Shown: piece after piece, positions 1-6,655 of the stretch
Layout: every line of letters starts with the position of its first letter
Numbering within the stretch: position 1 is the first letter of the stretch
Source of the DNA: Colwellia sp. E2M01
GTDB taxonomy: Bacteria; Pseudomonadota; Gammaproteobacteria; Enterobacterales; Alteromonadaceae
NCBI RefSeq assembly: GCF_018860585.1
Contig: NZ_JAHKPR010000047.1
Location: 1 to 41,554 of the forward strand
Reading direction: 5' to 3'
DNA: 41,554 nt
Translations under genes and position numbers: made by a program
The notes under the pieces: generated by a model
What the model was told of the DNA's origin: nothing
Seen by the model: only the letters and a program-made list of their open reading frames with translations
The model's database searches: none

Positions 1-228
1 ACACCCAAGTGGTTTTGTATTGACAGGTAAAGTCAAATACTAACTTAGTAATGAAAAATTCGTGTAGAAAAGCCACACGTCATTTTGAATTACGTCGTTA
101 TTAGTTGATTTACCACTGTCATTAAGTTTGACAAAGACTATTGAAAAATAGCAATCACGTACTCGTGTTACTTAAAACAAATTTCTTAAATTATTTATAT
201 TACTTTCCCAGATAGTTAAACAAGTTTT
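1..228 (+). other. 23S-5S rRNA internal transcribed spacer (window starts inside rrn operon)
   Basis: This stretch directly precedes the 5S gene. It opens with a motif (ACACCCAAGTGGTTTTGT) that in Vibrio/Alteromonas-type operons follows within a few bases of the 23S 3' end, so the 23S gene itself should end just left of the window. It holds no ORF and no tRNA. The rest is AT-rich spacer presumably removed during rRNA maturation. The link to 23S is from memory of related operons; the 23S gene is not visible. Confidence 0.6.
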
Positions 229-347
229 TATCTAGCGACAATAGCGCTGTGGCCCCACCTGACTCCATTCCGAACTCAGAAGTGAAACGCAGTTGCGCCG
301 ATGGTAGTGTGGGAGTTCCCATGTGAGAGTAGGACATTGCTAGGTTT
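229..347 (+). rRNA. rrf: 5S ribosomal RNA
   Basis: The sequence aligns along its whole length with E. coli 5S rRNA, including the blocks CCCACCTGACTCCAT, CCGAACTCAGAAGTGAAACG and GCGCCGATGGTAGTGTG. The ends were set by pairing the 5' strand ATCTAGCG with the 3' strand around TGCTAGGT (helix I), which gives about 119 nt, the usual length. It is a structural RNA of the large ribosomal subunit and would be processed from the rrn transcript. The ends are accurate to a few bases. Confidence 0.96.
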
Positions 348-368
348 CTATTTAACCAGTAAATGAAT

Positions 369-449
369 CGCAACAGCGCCGATGGTAGTGTGACTTATGT
401 TACAGAAAAGCCCATGTGAGAGCGAAGCGGGACATTACTAGGTTTCTAT
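369..449 (+). pseudogene. Degenerate duplicate of the 3' half of 5S rRNA
   Basis: Starting 22 bases after the intact 5S gene, the sequence repeats its 3' half. GCGCCGATGGTAGTGTG, CCCATGTGAGAG and CTAGGTTTCTATT are exact matches to the functional copy. The short arm between the first two blocks is replaced by an unrelated segment (about 392-409), and extra bases (GCGAAGC-type) sit near 422-429. The 5' half is missing, so helix I cannot form and this copy cannot be a working 5S rRNA. It lies before the operon terminator and would be co-transcribed. It is probably a relic of a tandem 5S duplication or of recombination between rrn operons. Confidence 0.8.
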
Positions 450-451
450 TC

Positions 452-463
452 GAGCGAAAGCTC
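452..463 (+). other. Small GNRA-type hairpin before the rrn terminator
   Basis: GAGC-GAAA-GCTC forms a four-pair stem with a GAAA tetraloop between the 5S remnant and the terminator. It is probably part of the trailer structure of the rrn transcript. The stem is short, so confidence is limited. Confidence 0.4.
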
Positions 464-468
464 ACGAG

Positions 469-499
469 AAAAGCCCGTTACTAATGTAACGGGCTTTTT
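469..499 (+). terminator. Rho-independent terminator of the rRNA operon
   Basis: A stem AAGCCCGTTAC / GTAACGGGCTT closes a TAAT loop and is followed by a run of five T. This is a canonical intrinsic terminator and ends the rrn transcript that carries the 5S gene and its remnant. Confidence 0.93.
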
Positions 500-544
500 G
501 CTTTCTGGTGTTTTTATAATTTGAGTGTTTGCTTGTGGCGATAC

Positions 545-573
545 TTGACTCTCTTATGCTAATACCATTATTT
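545..573 (+). promoter_or_regulatory. Possible promoter for the 395-aa hypothetical gene
   Basis: TTGACT (545-550) is a good -35 match. It is followed after 17 bases by a poor -10-like TTATTT (568-573). It lies after the rrn terminator and about 60 bases before the start codon at 635. The -10 is weak, so this is tentative. Confidence 0.35.
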
Positions 574-634
574 ATAACCTTATCCCATTATTTGTTAAAT
601 CTTTCACTTATTACATTCGGAGCTGTATTAATAA

Positions 635-1822
635 ATGAGAAAGTTATTATCTTCCCCTGTAAAAATGGCATTAAACGATGCTGAAAATTTTTCTTATCAA
701 ACCGCGTTAAAACACGTTACTGAAATTAGTTTAAACCTAATGGCAGTTAAAGTAGAAAACCGTCCTGATGACTACTTAGGTTGGTGTAAAGAGTTAATTG
801 ACGTATGTCGTAATCGAATTAACATGGATCTTTTAGAAAATGAACAATTACCTAGCTTAAAAAAACTAGAGCAAAGCTTAGTATTGGGTGCTAGTGCTAG
901 TCAGTTCAAAATGGCTCGTATTGCACCTTGGCCAATTTTTACCGCCTTTATTGAGCAACAAGCCAATATTCATGGATTAGATGAACGATTAGCTTTATTA
1001 GATTACATTCAATTAATTAAAAGTAAAAAGTTAGCTGATATGACGGAAGTTGAACGATTAGCTTTTGTTGGTAAACATACACCACACCATATACATACAG
1101 AATATAACTTTGATGTTGAATGGTTTGCGTCAACTAAAACCGCCAAAGTATTTCATACTTTGATAGCAGAGCATCCTGAGAAATTTGATATAGCACTCAG
1201 TTTTATACCTGATGTAGGTGATGTAACTCCTAAACAATATCAAGATTTTGTGAATGCTTATAAAAAAATATTTTCAGATTATAAAGAAAATAAAGAATCA
1301 GGTGAAAAAGCACCGTTATCCCCAGCAACACGCTTATTAGCAATGAAACGTCCTGATCAGTTTATTGCGTTAACTAATACAAAAATTGACGTATTATGCC
1401 AAGGTTTATCTATTGCTAAGTTTAATAATTTTGATTTTGATAGTTATTGGCAAGATATGATTGGTACGTTAAGAACTTTTGCTTGGTGGCATCAAACTCA
1501 ACCAGAAGATGAACAAGAATATAAGCTATGGCAAGCTCGTGCAATACTCATAGATTTATTTTTATTTGTAGATGAAGACTTTGCTTTTAATTCAAATTAT
1601 CTACGACTTAGAGATAAAGCCCAGAATAAAGTAAATACGCATCAATCAACAATTTCCCGAAGCCGAATAAAATTAACCACTGAAGAGTTAGTAGATCAAG
1701 CTCTTGCTGAAGAGGGGATGCCTGAATATATTTTAACGAAACGAGATACTATCGTTAATCAAGTTAAAAAAGGTAAAAATACTGATGAAGTGATAGGGTT
1801 AATGAGAGCTATTTTTGGATAA
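635..1822 (+). CDS. Conserved-looking hypothetical protein, 395 aa, next to rrn operon
   Basis: I do not recognise a named family. The protein is soluble, with no signal peptide or membrane segment. It is rich in helix-forming residues and aromatic residues (APWPIF, TFAWWHQ, LIDLFLFVDEDFAF). The segment SPATRLLAMKRPDQFIALTN, at about 230-250, followed by a YW...WW pattern resembles a motif (LL..KRPD.F) I associate with accessory proteins of McrB-like restriction ATPases, but no ATPase or nuclease partner is nearby, so this is only a resemblance. The C-terminus is basic (KRDTIVNQVKKGKN). The ATG at 635 follows a CGGAG ribosome-binding site at 618-622, with rather wide spacing. It stands alone between the rrn terminator and an L,D-transpeptidase gene. 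Base composition matches its neighbours, so there is no sign of recent transfer. Confidence 0.75.
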   Translation: MRKLLSSPVKMALNDAENFSYQTALKHVTEISLNLMAVKVENRPDDYLGWCKELIDVCRNRINMDLLENEQLPSLKKLEQSLVLGASASQFKMARIAPWPIFTAFIEQQANIHGLDERLALLDYIQLIKSKKLADMTEVERLAFVGKHTPHHIHTEYNFDVEWFASTKTAKVFHTLIAEHPEKFDIALSFIPDVGDVTPKQYQDFVNAYKKIFSDYKENKESGEKAPLSPATRLLAMKRPDQFIALTNTKIDVLCQGLSIAKFNNFDFDSYWQDMIGTLRTFAWWHQTQPEDEQEYKLWQARAILIDLFLFVDEDFAFNSNYLRLRDKAQNKVNTHQSTISRSRIKLTTEELVDQALAEEGMPEYILTKRDTIVNQVKKGKNTDEVIGLMRAIFG

Positions 1823-1838
1823 AACTTGAATATATCAT

Positions 1839-1895
1839 TACAGCTTTGTTGTTTATTTAATAACCATAACCTTGGTATAATATAATAAAGCTGTA
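1839..1895 (+). other. Inverted repeat between the hypothetical gene and the L,D-transpeptidase gene
   Basis: TACAGCTTT (1839-1847) and AAAGCTGTA (1887-1895) are perfect 9-base inverted copies. The AT-rich interior can pair imperfectly (ATTTAATAACC with GGTATAATAT). No T-run follows, so it is not a standard terminator. It may be a weak factor-dependent 3' end for the gene ending at 1822, or a regulatory structure. Confidence 0.4.
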
Positions 1896-1931
1896 GCTAT
1901 ATTAATCATAAACTTTAATTTTTATAGGTTG

Positions 1932-1937
1932 TATAAT
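1932..1937 (+). promoter_or_regulatory. Candidate -10 box (TATAAT) for the L,D-transpeptidase gene
   Basis: A perfect TATAAT lies 85 bases before the preferred start at 2022. There is no clear -35 hexamer 16-18 bases upstream. Further TATAAT strings occur at 1876-1886, so the region is simply AT-rich and the exact promoter is uncertain. Confidence 0.3.
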
Positions 1938-2021
1938 TCAGTACAAACTACGCAATATTTATTTACCTACTTTATAAAAACTATGAAAACCACTATTAGA
2001 AAATTATCGATTAAATTCATC

Positions 2022-2495
2022 ATGAAAAAAATTATATTACTCTCATTTTTATATTCATTTCCAAGCTTTGCTTTTGTTGACTTAGTTATGGTTGATAAGT
2101 CAGATAATAAAATGTATTTGCTTTCAAGTGGCAAAGTGATAAAGGAGTACCATGTAGCACTCGGTAAAAACCCTGAAGGGCATAAAGAGCAAGAAGGGGA
2201 TAAAAGAACACCAGAAGGCTTATACACCTTAGATTATAAAAAAGAAGATTCTGCTTTTTATAGAGCCATGCATATCAGTTACCCTAATGAAATAGATTTA
2301 GCCAATGCTAAGGATAAAGGTGTTTCTGCAGGTGGCTTAATTATGATCCATGGGCAACGTAATAATTTTGAAGGACTTCCACGTTATACTCAACAATCTA
2401 ATTGGACGAATGGCTGTATTGCGTTAACAAACCCAGAAATAGACGAATTTATGTCGCTAGTTGATGTTGGTACCCAAATTCATATTAAATGGTAA
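2022..2495 (+). CDS. Secreted L,D-transpeptidase family protein (YkuD domain, YafK/DpaA-like)
   Basis: The protein is 157 aa from the ATG chosen here. It starts with a clear signal peptide (MKKIILLSFLYSFPSFA, cleavage after SFA), which is why I prefer this start to the upstream TTG at 1929 that would add 31 residues ahead of the signal. The YkuD catalytic signature is present: an IHG histidine motif (MIHGQRNN) and, about 25 residues later, TNGCIAL with the nucleophilic cysteine. Family members form or cleave L,D linkages in peptidoglycan or the lipoprotein-peptidoglycan bond. The compact size and lack of LysM or PG-binding domains fit YafK/DpaA-like members better than the ErfK group, but substrate cannot be read from sequence. 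It is convergent with the minus-strand deacetylase gene. No strong ribosome-binding site is seen before either start. Confidence 0.85.
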   Translation: MKKIILLSFLYSFPSFAFVDLVMVDKSDNKMYLLSSGKVIKEYHVALGKNPEGHKEQEGDKRTPEGLYTLDYKKEDSAFYRAMHISYPNEIDLANAKDKGVSAGGLIMIHGQRNNFEGLPRYTQQSNWTNGCIALTNPEIDEFMSLVDVGTQIHIKW

Positions 2496-2562
2496 ATAAA
2501 TAGTTATAAGCTATAAAGGTGAAGTTATTACATTATTATTCAATAATTATACATTACTTATA

Positions 2563-3516
2563 TCAATTACCAATTAAGCCATTGATATGTGCTACAACGC
2601 TTCTACCTAAGGCACTTGGCGCATAACCACCTTCAAGCACTGAAATTATTCTTCCTTGGCTATATTCTGTTGCTATCTTTTTAACTTCATCGGTGATCCA
2701 GCGAAAGTCTGCTTCAGTTAAGCTTACTTGTGACATTTCATCTTCAATATGAGCATCAAAACCAGCTGATATCAAAATTAATTCAGGTTTGAATTTATGT
2801 AACGCAGGTAACCAATGAGCAGTTAATTTTTCTCTAAATTGCTCACCTTTTGTGGTTGCAGGTAAAGGCGTATTAATTATAGGTGGTATGTCACTTTCGG
2901 TTACTTCAAAAGGAAATAGAGGATACTCATAACTCGAACAGAATAAATAACCTTTATCGTCTTCAGGTGTCGCTTTAAAATGATTTCTGATGATATCTTC
3001 AGTACCATTACCGTGATGCACATCAAAATCAACAATAGCGACACGCTTCAATCCATATTGTTGTTTAGCATAAGCTGCGGCAATGGCGACATTATTGAAA
3101 AAACAAAAGCCCATGCCTTTATCGTGTTCTGCGTGATGCCCTGGTGGTCTGGTAGTACAAAAAGCTGAGGTTAATGTATTATCCATCACTAAGTCAACAG
3201 CATCAACTGCTGCACCTGCAGAGTAGAGTATTGAAGTTAATGACTTTTCATTCATGACACTATCAGGGCCAACAACAAATTTATCATCACCCTCTTTAGG
3301 TGCGTTATTTAAAACAAAATCTATATATTCAGTAGTATGAGCTAGTGATAGTAGTTTTTTATCTATTGGCTTCGAGTCAAATTGGCGCACGACGTAATCT
3401 AATCCACTACGTATTAGCTGATCAGATATAGCGCTTAAACGTTTACCGTTTTCAGGGTGATGATCACCCATGTCATGTTCGCTACATTTATAATGTCCAA
3501 TAATTCCAACCGTCAT
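2563..3516 (-). CDS. Histone-deacetylase-superfamily hydrolase (class II / AcuC-like)
   Basis: A 317-aa cytoplasmic Zn-dependent amidohydrolase of the arginase/deacetylase fold. All hallmark motifs are visible: RPPGHHAE with the catalytic His pair (about H127, H128), VDFDVHHGNG with Zn ligands D165 and H167, GFDAH with Zn ligand D254, and a C-terminal LEGGY loop. Members remove acetyl or other acyl groups from lysine side chains or polyamines. I chose the ATG at 3516 because AAAAGG lies about 11 bases before it. A GTG at 3528 adds four residues but overlaps that site. The stop of the upstream CoA-transferase/GNAT gene is only about 25-40 bases away on the same strand, so the two are probably one transcript. 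Pairing with an acetyltransferase domain recalls Bacillus AcuA/AcuC, which switch acetyl-CoA synthetase by acetylation. Substrate here is unknown. Confidence 0.92.
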   Translation of the reverse strand: MTVGIIGHYKCSEHDMGDHHPENGKRLSAISDQLIRSGLDYVVRQFDSKPIDKKLLSLAHTTEYIDFVLNNAPKEGDDKFVVGPDSVMNEKSLTSILYSAGAAVDAVDLVMDNTLTSAFCTTRPPGHHAEHDKGMGFCFFNNVAIAAAYAKQQYGLKRVAIVDFDVHHGNGTEDIIRNHFKATPEDDKGYLFCSSYEYPLFPFEVTESDIPPIINTPLPATTKGEQFREKLTAHWLPALHKFKPELILISAGFDAHIEDEMSQVSLTEADFRWITDEVKKIATEYSQGRIISVLEGGYAPSALGRSVVAHINGLIGN

Positions 3517-3553
3517 AATTACTAACACCTTTTATTCTTATTTTATATTTTAC

Positions 3554-5428
3554 TTATGAGTTTTCAGTCTCAGTACTTTCAGCTAATGGAAGTTTTAAAT
3601 TAACTTCATCAAAGTCTTCACTTGGTTGACGTAAAAAGCCAGCTCTTTCAAATACTTTCAACATAGAGCCATTATCACGTCGAACACTCGCCACTAAGCT
3701 ATCGAGTTTACGTATTCTGGCAATAGCGATAATTTCAGCTAGTAATGCTGTTGCCATGCCGCGTCCACGTAAGCTTTCTTTTATCACAAAAGCAACTTCA
3801 CCACTATTGATACTTTCAATATAATAATATCGCGCAACGGCTTGTATAGCTTCACCCAAGGAATCTTTTTGGGTAAAACATAAAGCCAGATCTGTGTGTT
3901 GATTAACACTAACCAAGTTACATGACTTTTCACGAGTCATTTGCGTAATGTGGTGGTTATAACGCATGATCAAGGTTTCTTTATTATGTGAATAAAAGAA
4001 TTCTTGTAACTTACGCTCATCAGCAGGGGCTAATGGACGTAATATGTAATTAGTATTAGCAAAGTTAAATCGCTTCATTTCAATTGAGCCTAATTCAGGC
4101 ACTGAGCTTGGCGAGCTTTCTTGGTACTCAGGTACCCAATAATGCTTACGAACGTCACTAAGTAATTTATCTCTGAACTTAGGATGAGCAATACGAATTA
4201 ACTCTAAGGCGCGCTCTCTAATACTTTTACCCTGTAATGAAGCAATACCAAACTCGGTAACCACATAAGATACATGTCCGCGCGAGGTAACTACGCCGCC
4301 ACCTTCGGTAATGTGCCCGACAATTCGAGATATCTTGCCATCTTTAGTTGTTGAAGGCAGAGCGATAATCGCTTTGCCACCTTTGCTTAAAGAGGCTCCA
4401 CGTACAAAATCAACTTGACCACCAATGCCGCTATAAAATTGATAGCCTATTGAATCGGCCACAACTTGTCCTGTTAAGTCGACTTCAATAGCACTATTAA
4501 TAGAGACCATATTATCATTTTTTGATATTTTGACAGGTGAATTAATATGCTCTGATGGATAGAACTCAATGTGCGGGTTACCATCAACAAAATCGTATAC
4601 CTTTTGACTACCAATACAAAAACTGACAACCGCTTTACCTTTGTGGTAAGTTTTCCGACGGTTATTAATAACGCCTTTTAGCATGAGATCAATCACGCCA
4701 TCTGAGATCATCTCGCTGTGAATGCCTAAGTTTTTATGGTTGCCTAAATAAGTTAAAACCGCTTCAGGAATTTTCCCTATGCCAATTTGTAAAGTTGAAC
4801 CGTTTTCAACCAACATGGCAACGTATTGTCCAATTTGCTCGGTTCGTTGATCTATTTCTGGCGCAATAATTTGCGGTAACTCTTGGTCAACATTAATCCA
4901 TGAATGAATTTGATTTACGTGCACAAAGCTATGGCCATTAGTACGTGGCATTTTGGTGTTTACTTGGGCAATAACATATTTTGCTGCTTTTACAGCGGCA
5001 GAAACAATATCAACACTCACACCCATTGAACAATAACCGTATTCGTCAGGCGGGCTGACCATAATGAGGGCGACATCAAGGGGTAATATTTTTTCATGAA
5101 ACATCTGTGGTACATCAGAAATAAAACACGGTGTGTAATCACCGCGTCCTTCAGCTACCGCTTCTCGAATATTCTTGCCGCCAATAAATAAACTGTTTAC
5201 TTTAAATAAATCTTTATGCTCTGGTTTTGCCCAAACATTTTCAGATAAGGTGAGCATGTGCACGGTTTCTATATCATGCAAACCTTGGCTATTTGCAATA
5301 AGATCATCAATTAAAGCATTAGGTACGGCAGCATTAGAGCCGATAAAAATACGGTTACCCGATTTTAAATAGTCTGCCCATGTAATGGTTTTTTGTTCGG
5401 TATATAGGTGTCCATCTTGTGCTGTCAT
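3554..5428 (-). CDS. Acetyl-CoA hydrolase / CoA-transferase fused to a GNAT acetyltransferase domain
   Basis: A 624-aa two-domain protein. Residues about 1-455 form an acetyl-CoA hydrolase / 4-hydroxybutyrate CoA-transferase (family I). LGIHSEMISDG contains E239, which sits where the catalytic Glu of 4-hydroxybutyrate CoA-transferase lies. A conserved GGQVDFVRGA loop and a TEFGIASLQGKS region follow. Residues about 465-615 are a GNAT N-acetyltransferase domain with the acetyl-CoA pyrophosphate loop RGRGMATAL and a late NxxxxxxFERAGF motif. The first half moves CoA between short acyl groups; the second probably acylates a protein or small molecule. The start has a strong AGGGGA site. A perfect FNR box lies 68-81 bases upstream, and the deacetylase gene follows directly. 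It may link acyl-CoA metabolism to protein acylation; the acyl substrate cannot be told from sequence. Confidence 0.93.
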   Translation of the reverse strand: MTAQDGHLYTEQKTITWADYLKSGNRIFIGSNAAVPNALIDDLIANSQGLHDIETVHMLTLSENVWAKPEHKDLFKVNSLFIGGKNIREAVAEGRGDYTPCFISDVPQMFHEKILPLDVALIMVSPPDEYGYCSMGVSVDIVSAAVKAAKYVIAQVNTKMPRTNGHSFVHVNQIHSWINVDQELPQIIAPEIDQRTEQIGQYVAMLVENGSTLQIGIGKIPEAVLTYLGNHKNLGIHSEMISDGVIDLMLKGVINNRRKTYHKGKAVVSFCIGSQKVYDFVDGNPHIEFYPSEHINSPVKISKNDNMVSINSAIEVDLTGQVVADSIGYQFYSGIGGQVDFVRGASLSKGGKAIIALPSTTKDGKISRIVGHITEGGGVVTSRGHVSYVVTEFGIASLQGKSIRERALELIRIAHPKFRDKLLSDVRKHYWVPEYQESSPSSVPELGSIEMKRFNFANTNYILRPLAPADERKLQEFFYSHNKETLIMRYNHHITQMTREKSCNLVSVNQHTDLALCFTQKDSLGEAIQAVARYYYIESINSGEVAFVIKESLRGRGMATALLAEIIAIARIRKLDSLVASVRRDNGSMLKVFERAGFLRQPSEDFDEVNLKLPLAESTETENS

Positions 5429-5468
5429 GAAATCCCCTAGACTAAATTTATAAATTGAATATCGATTA

Positions 5469-5509
5469 AGTATGCGCGCTTAACATGACTATTTATTGAT
5501 CCCTATCAA
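5469..5509 (-). promoter_or_regulatory. Predicted class II FNR-dependent promoter of the CoA-transferase/GNAT operon
   Basis: TTGAT-CCCT-ATCAA at 5496-5509 is a perfect match to the FNR/EtrA/Anr consensus TTGAT-N4-ATCAA. On the minus strand a -10-like CATACT occupies 5474-5469, so the box centre lies about 31 bases upstream of the -10 centre, near -41. This is the standard position for class II activation. Transcription would start near 5462, giving a leader of about 33 nt before the start codon at 5428, with the AGGGGA ribosome-binding site inside it. This predicts induction when oxygen is low. The box is seen directly; its use is inferred. Confidence 0.7.
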
Positions 5510-5538
5510 TTGGATCTTTGTTAAATGAATAAATACGT

Positions 5539-5544
5539 TATAAT
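5539..5544 (+). promoter_or_regulatory. Candidate plus-strand -10 box upstream of the MITE and sulfotransferase gene
   Basis: TATAAT is followed by a GC-rich discriminator (CGCCC). The nearest -35-like element is TTGTTA (5518-5523), only 15 bases away, so the promoter is weak on paper. It is the only plausible plus-strand promoter before the sulfotransferase start at 5899, and its transcript would run through the inverted-repeat element. Confidence 0.3.
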
Positions 5545-5610
5545 CGCCCATTCTACCGTATTTTCATTTTCAATTTCCATGTGACTTTAGTCTCAATGGA
5601 AGAATAATAG

Positions 5611-5873
5611 ATACCCGTTTTACTTGAATATGCAGGATTCAGCTGGAATTAGAAACGCCTTTAGGCAAGGCATTGATTGTAGAGAATGGTTATTCCCTTC
5701 TCAAAATCAATAACGCTGCGTAAAGCGTTTCTAAACCAGCCTTCGGGAAAGACTGAGCAAATCATACTCAGTGTTACATTTCTTTTTAAGGGAATAATCC
5801 TTGATAAAAAATGTGCCTTGATTATGAATCGCTCAGACTTTCTGAAATGAGCATCTTCAAGTGGAACGGGTAT
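5611..5873. mobile_element. MITE-like element, 263 bp, with 23-bp terminal inverted repeats
   Basis: The left end, starting ATACCCGTT, and the right end, finishing AACGGGTAT, are 23-base inverted copies with 20 of 23 identities (5611-5633 and 5851-5873). The interior holds further nested inverted repeats. GCTGG..TTAGAAACGC at 5642-5660 pairs with GCGTTTCTAAACCAGC at 5725-5740. GAGAA...TTCTC at 5683-5702 forms an inner hairpin. GGAAAGACTGAGC at 5746-5758 is inverted at 5831-5842. There is no ORF for a transposase, so it would be non-autonomous. I cannot see a clear target-site duplication. It fills most of the gap between the divergent CoA-transferase/GNAT and sulfotransferase genes. I recall similar repeated sequences in Shewanella/Alteromonas-type genomes but cannot check copy number here. 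Confidence 0.75.
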
Positions 5874-5898
5874 ACATATAATTAAGGACTTACTTTAC

Positions 5899-6534
5899 GT
5901 GTCGACAGAAAAAATATTTATTATTGGTTTACCTCGTACTGCAACCACCAGTGTTTGCTTAGCTATGTTAGAGCAAGGCTTAAAAACAGCACATAATGCC
6001 TACACTCAAGAATCCTTTATCCAAGCACAAGTATTAGCCGACACGCCGATATTTTGTGATTATCAAGCCTTAGATAAGCACTTTAGCAACAGTAAATTTA
6101 TTTACTTAACGCGTAAAGCTGAACTTTGGATCCCGTCTATAAAACAGTTATTACAACGGATGATGGTCAATTTACAGCGAACTGATGGTGGTTTTAATCC
6201 ACATTTAAAACGTTGTTATAGTGAAACTTTTGCACCATTAACCCTTGATAATGTTAACAGAGATGATTTTTTATTAGATTGCTATAATCGTCATCAGCAA
6301 GGTGTTTTTGAGTATTTTAAAGACAGACAGCAAGATCTATTAACCATTGATGTAAGTGATGATGACAGTTATTTAAAGTTATTAACCTTTCTTAATATTG
6401 ATAATGATAAAGCGCGAGAGGGCGGTTTTAAACAAATTAATATTGGTGGCAAAGTTCGCGCTTGGCAGCATCTTAATAATGACTTTAAGGTGGAGTCGAC
6501 TAATAAAGGTCGTATTGATAAGAAACTGTATTAA
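5899..6534 (+). CDS. Sulfotransferase-family protein
   Basis: A 211-aa cytoplasmic protein. The N-terminal strand-loop-helix IFIIGLPRTATTSV (residues 6-19) is the 5'-phosphosulfate-binding loop of PAPS-dependent sulfotransferases. KFIYLTRKAELWIPS, at about 70-84, matches the following strand and the Arg/Ser that bind the 3'-phosphate. The protein is shorter than most members (250-350 aa) but has a complete core and a natural end. The acceptor cannot be predicted. The GTG start follows AAGGA at 5884-5888 with good spacing. The gene starts 25 bases after the right end of the MITE-like element, so its expression may depend on sequence in or before that element. It has no obvious functional partner beside it. 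Confidence 0.8.
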   Translation: MSTEKIFIIGLPRTATTSVCLAMLEQGLKTAHNAYTQESFIQAQVLADTPIFCDYQALDKHFSNSKFIYLTRKAELWIPSIKQLLQRMMVNLQRTDGGFNPHLKRCYSETFAPLTLDNVNRDDFLLDCYNRHQQGVFEYFKDRQQDLLTIDVSDDDSYLKLLTFLNIDNDKAREGGFKQINIGGKVRAWQHLNNDFKVESTNKGRIDKKLY

Positions 6535-6655
6535 TACATCTATAAGAGCTGATGAATAACGCTAGCTATTGTAGGACATAAGCTTCACAGGTAAAATTAC
6601 GACAATATATTAAAAGCCAATTATCTAAATAGAATTGATGTAGAGAATAATTATT

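Noticed and set aside
1929..2021. Longer start of the L,D-transpeptidase gene from TTG at 1929
   Set aside because: It would place 31 residues before a clear signal peptide and overlap a TATAAT box; the ATG at 2022 begins exactly at the signal peptide.
5856..5882. A promoter formed by the right end of the MITE-like element (TTCAAG and TATAAT at 5877-5882)
   Set aside because: The spacing is 15 bases and the start site would fall at about 5889, after the AAGGA ribosome-binding site at 5884-5888.
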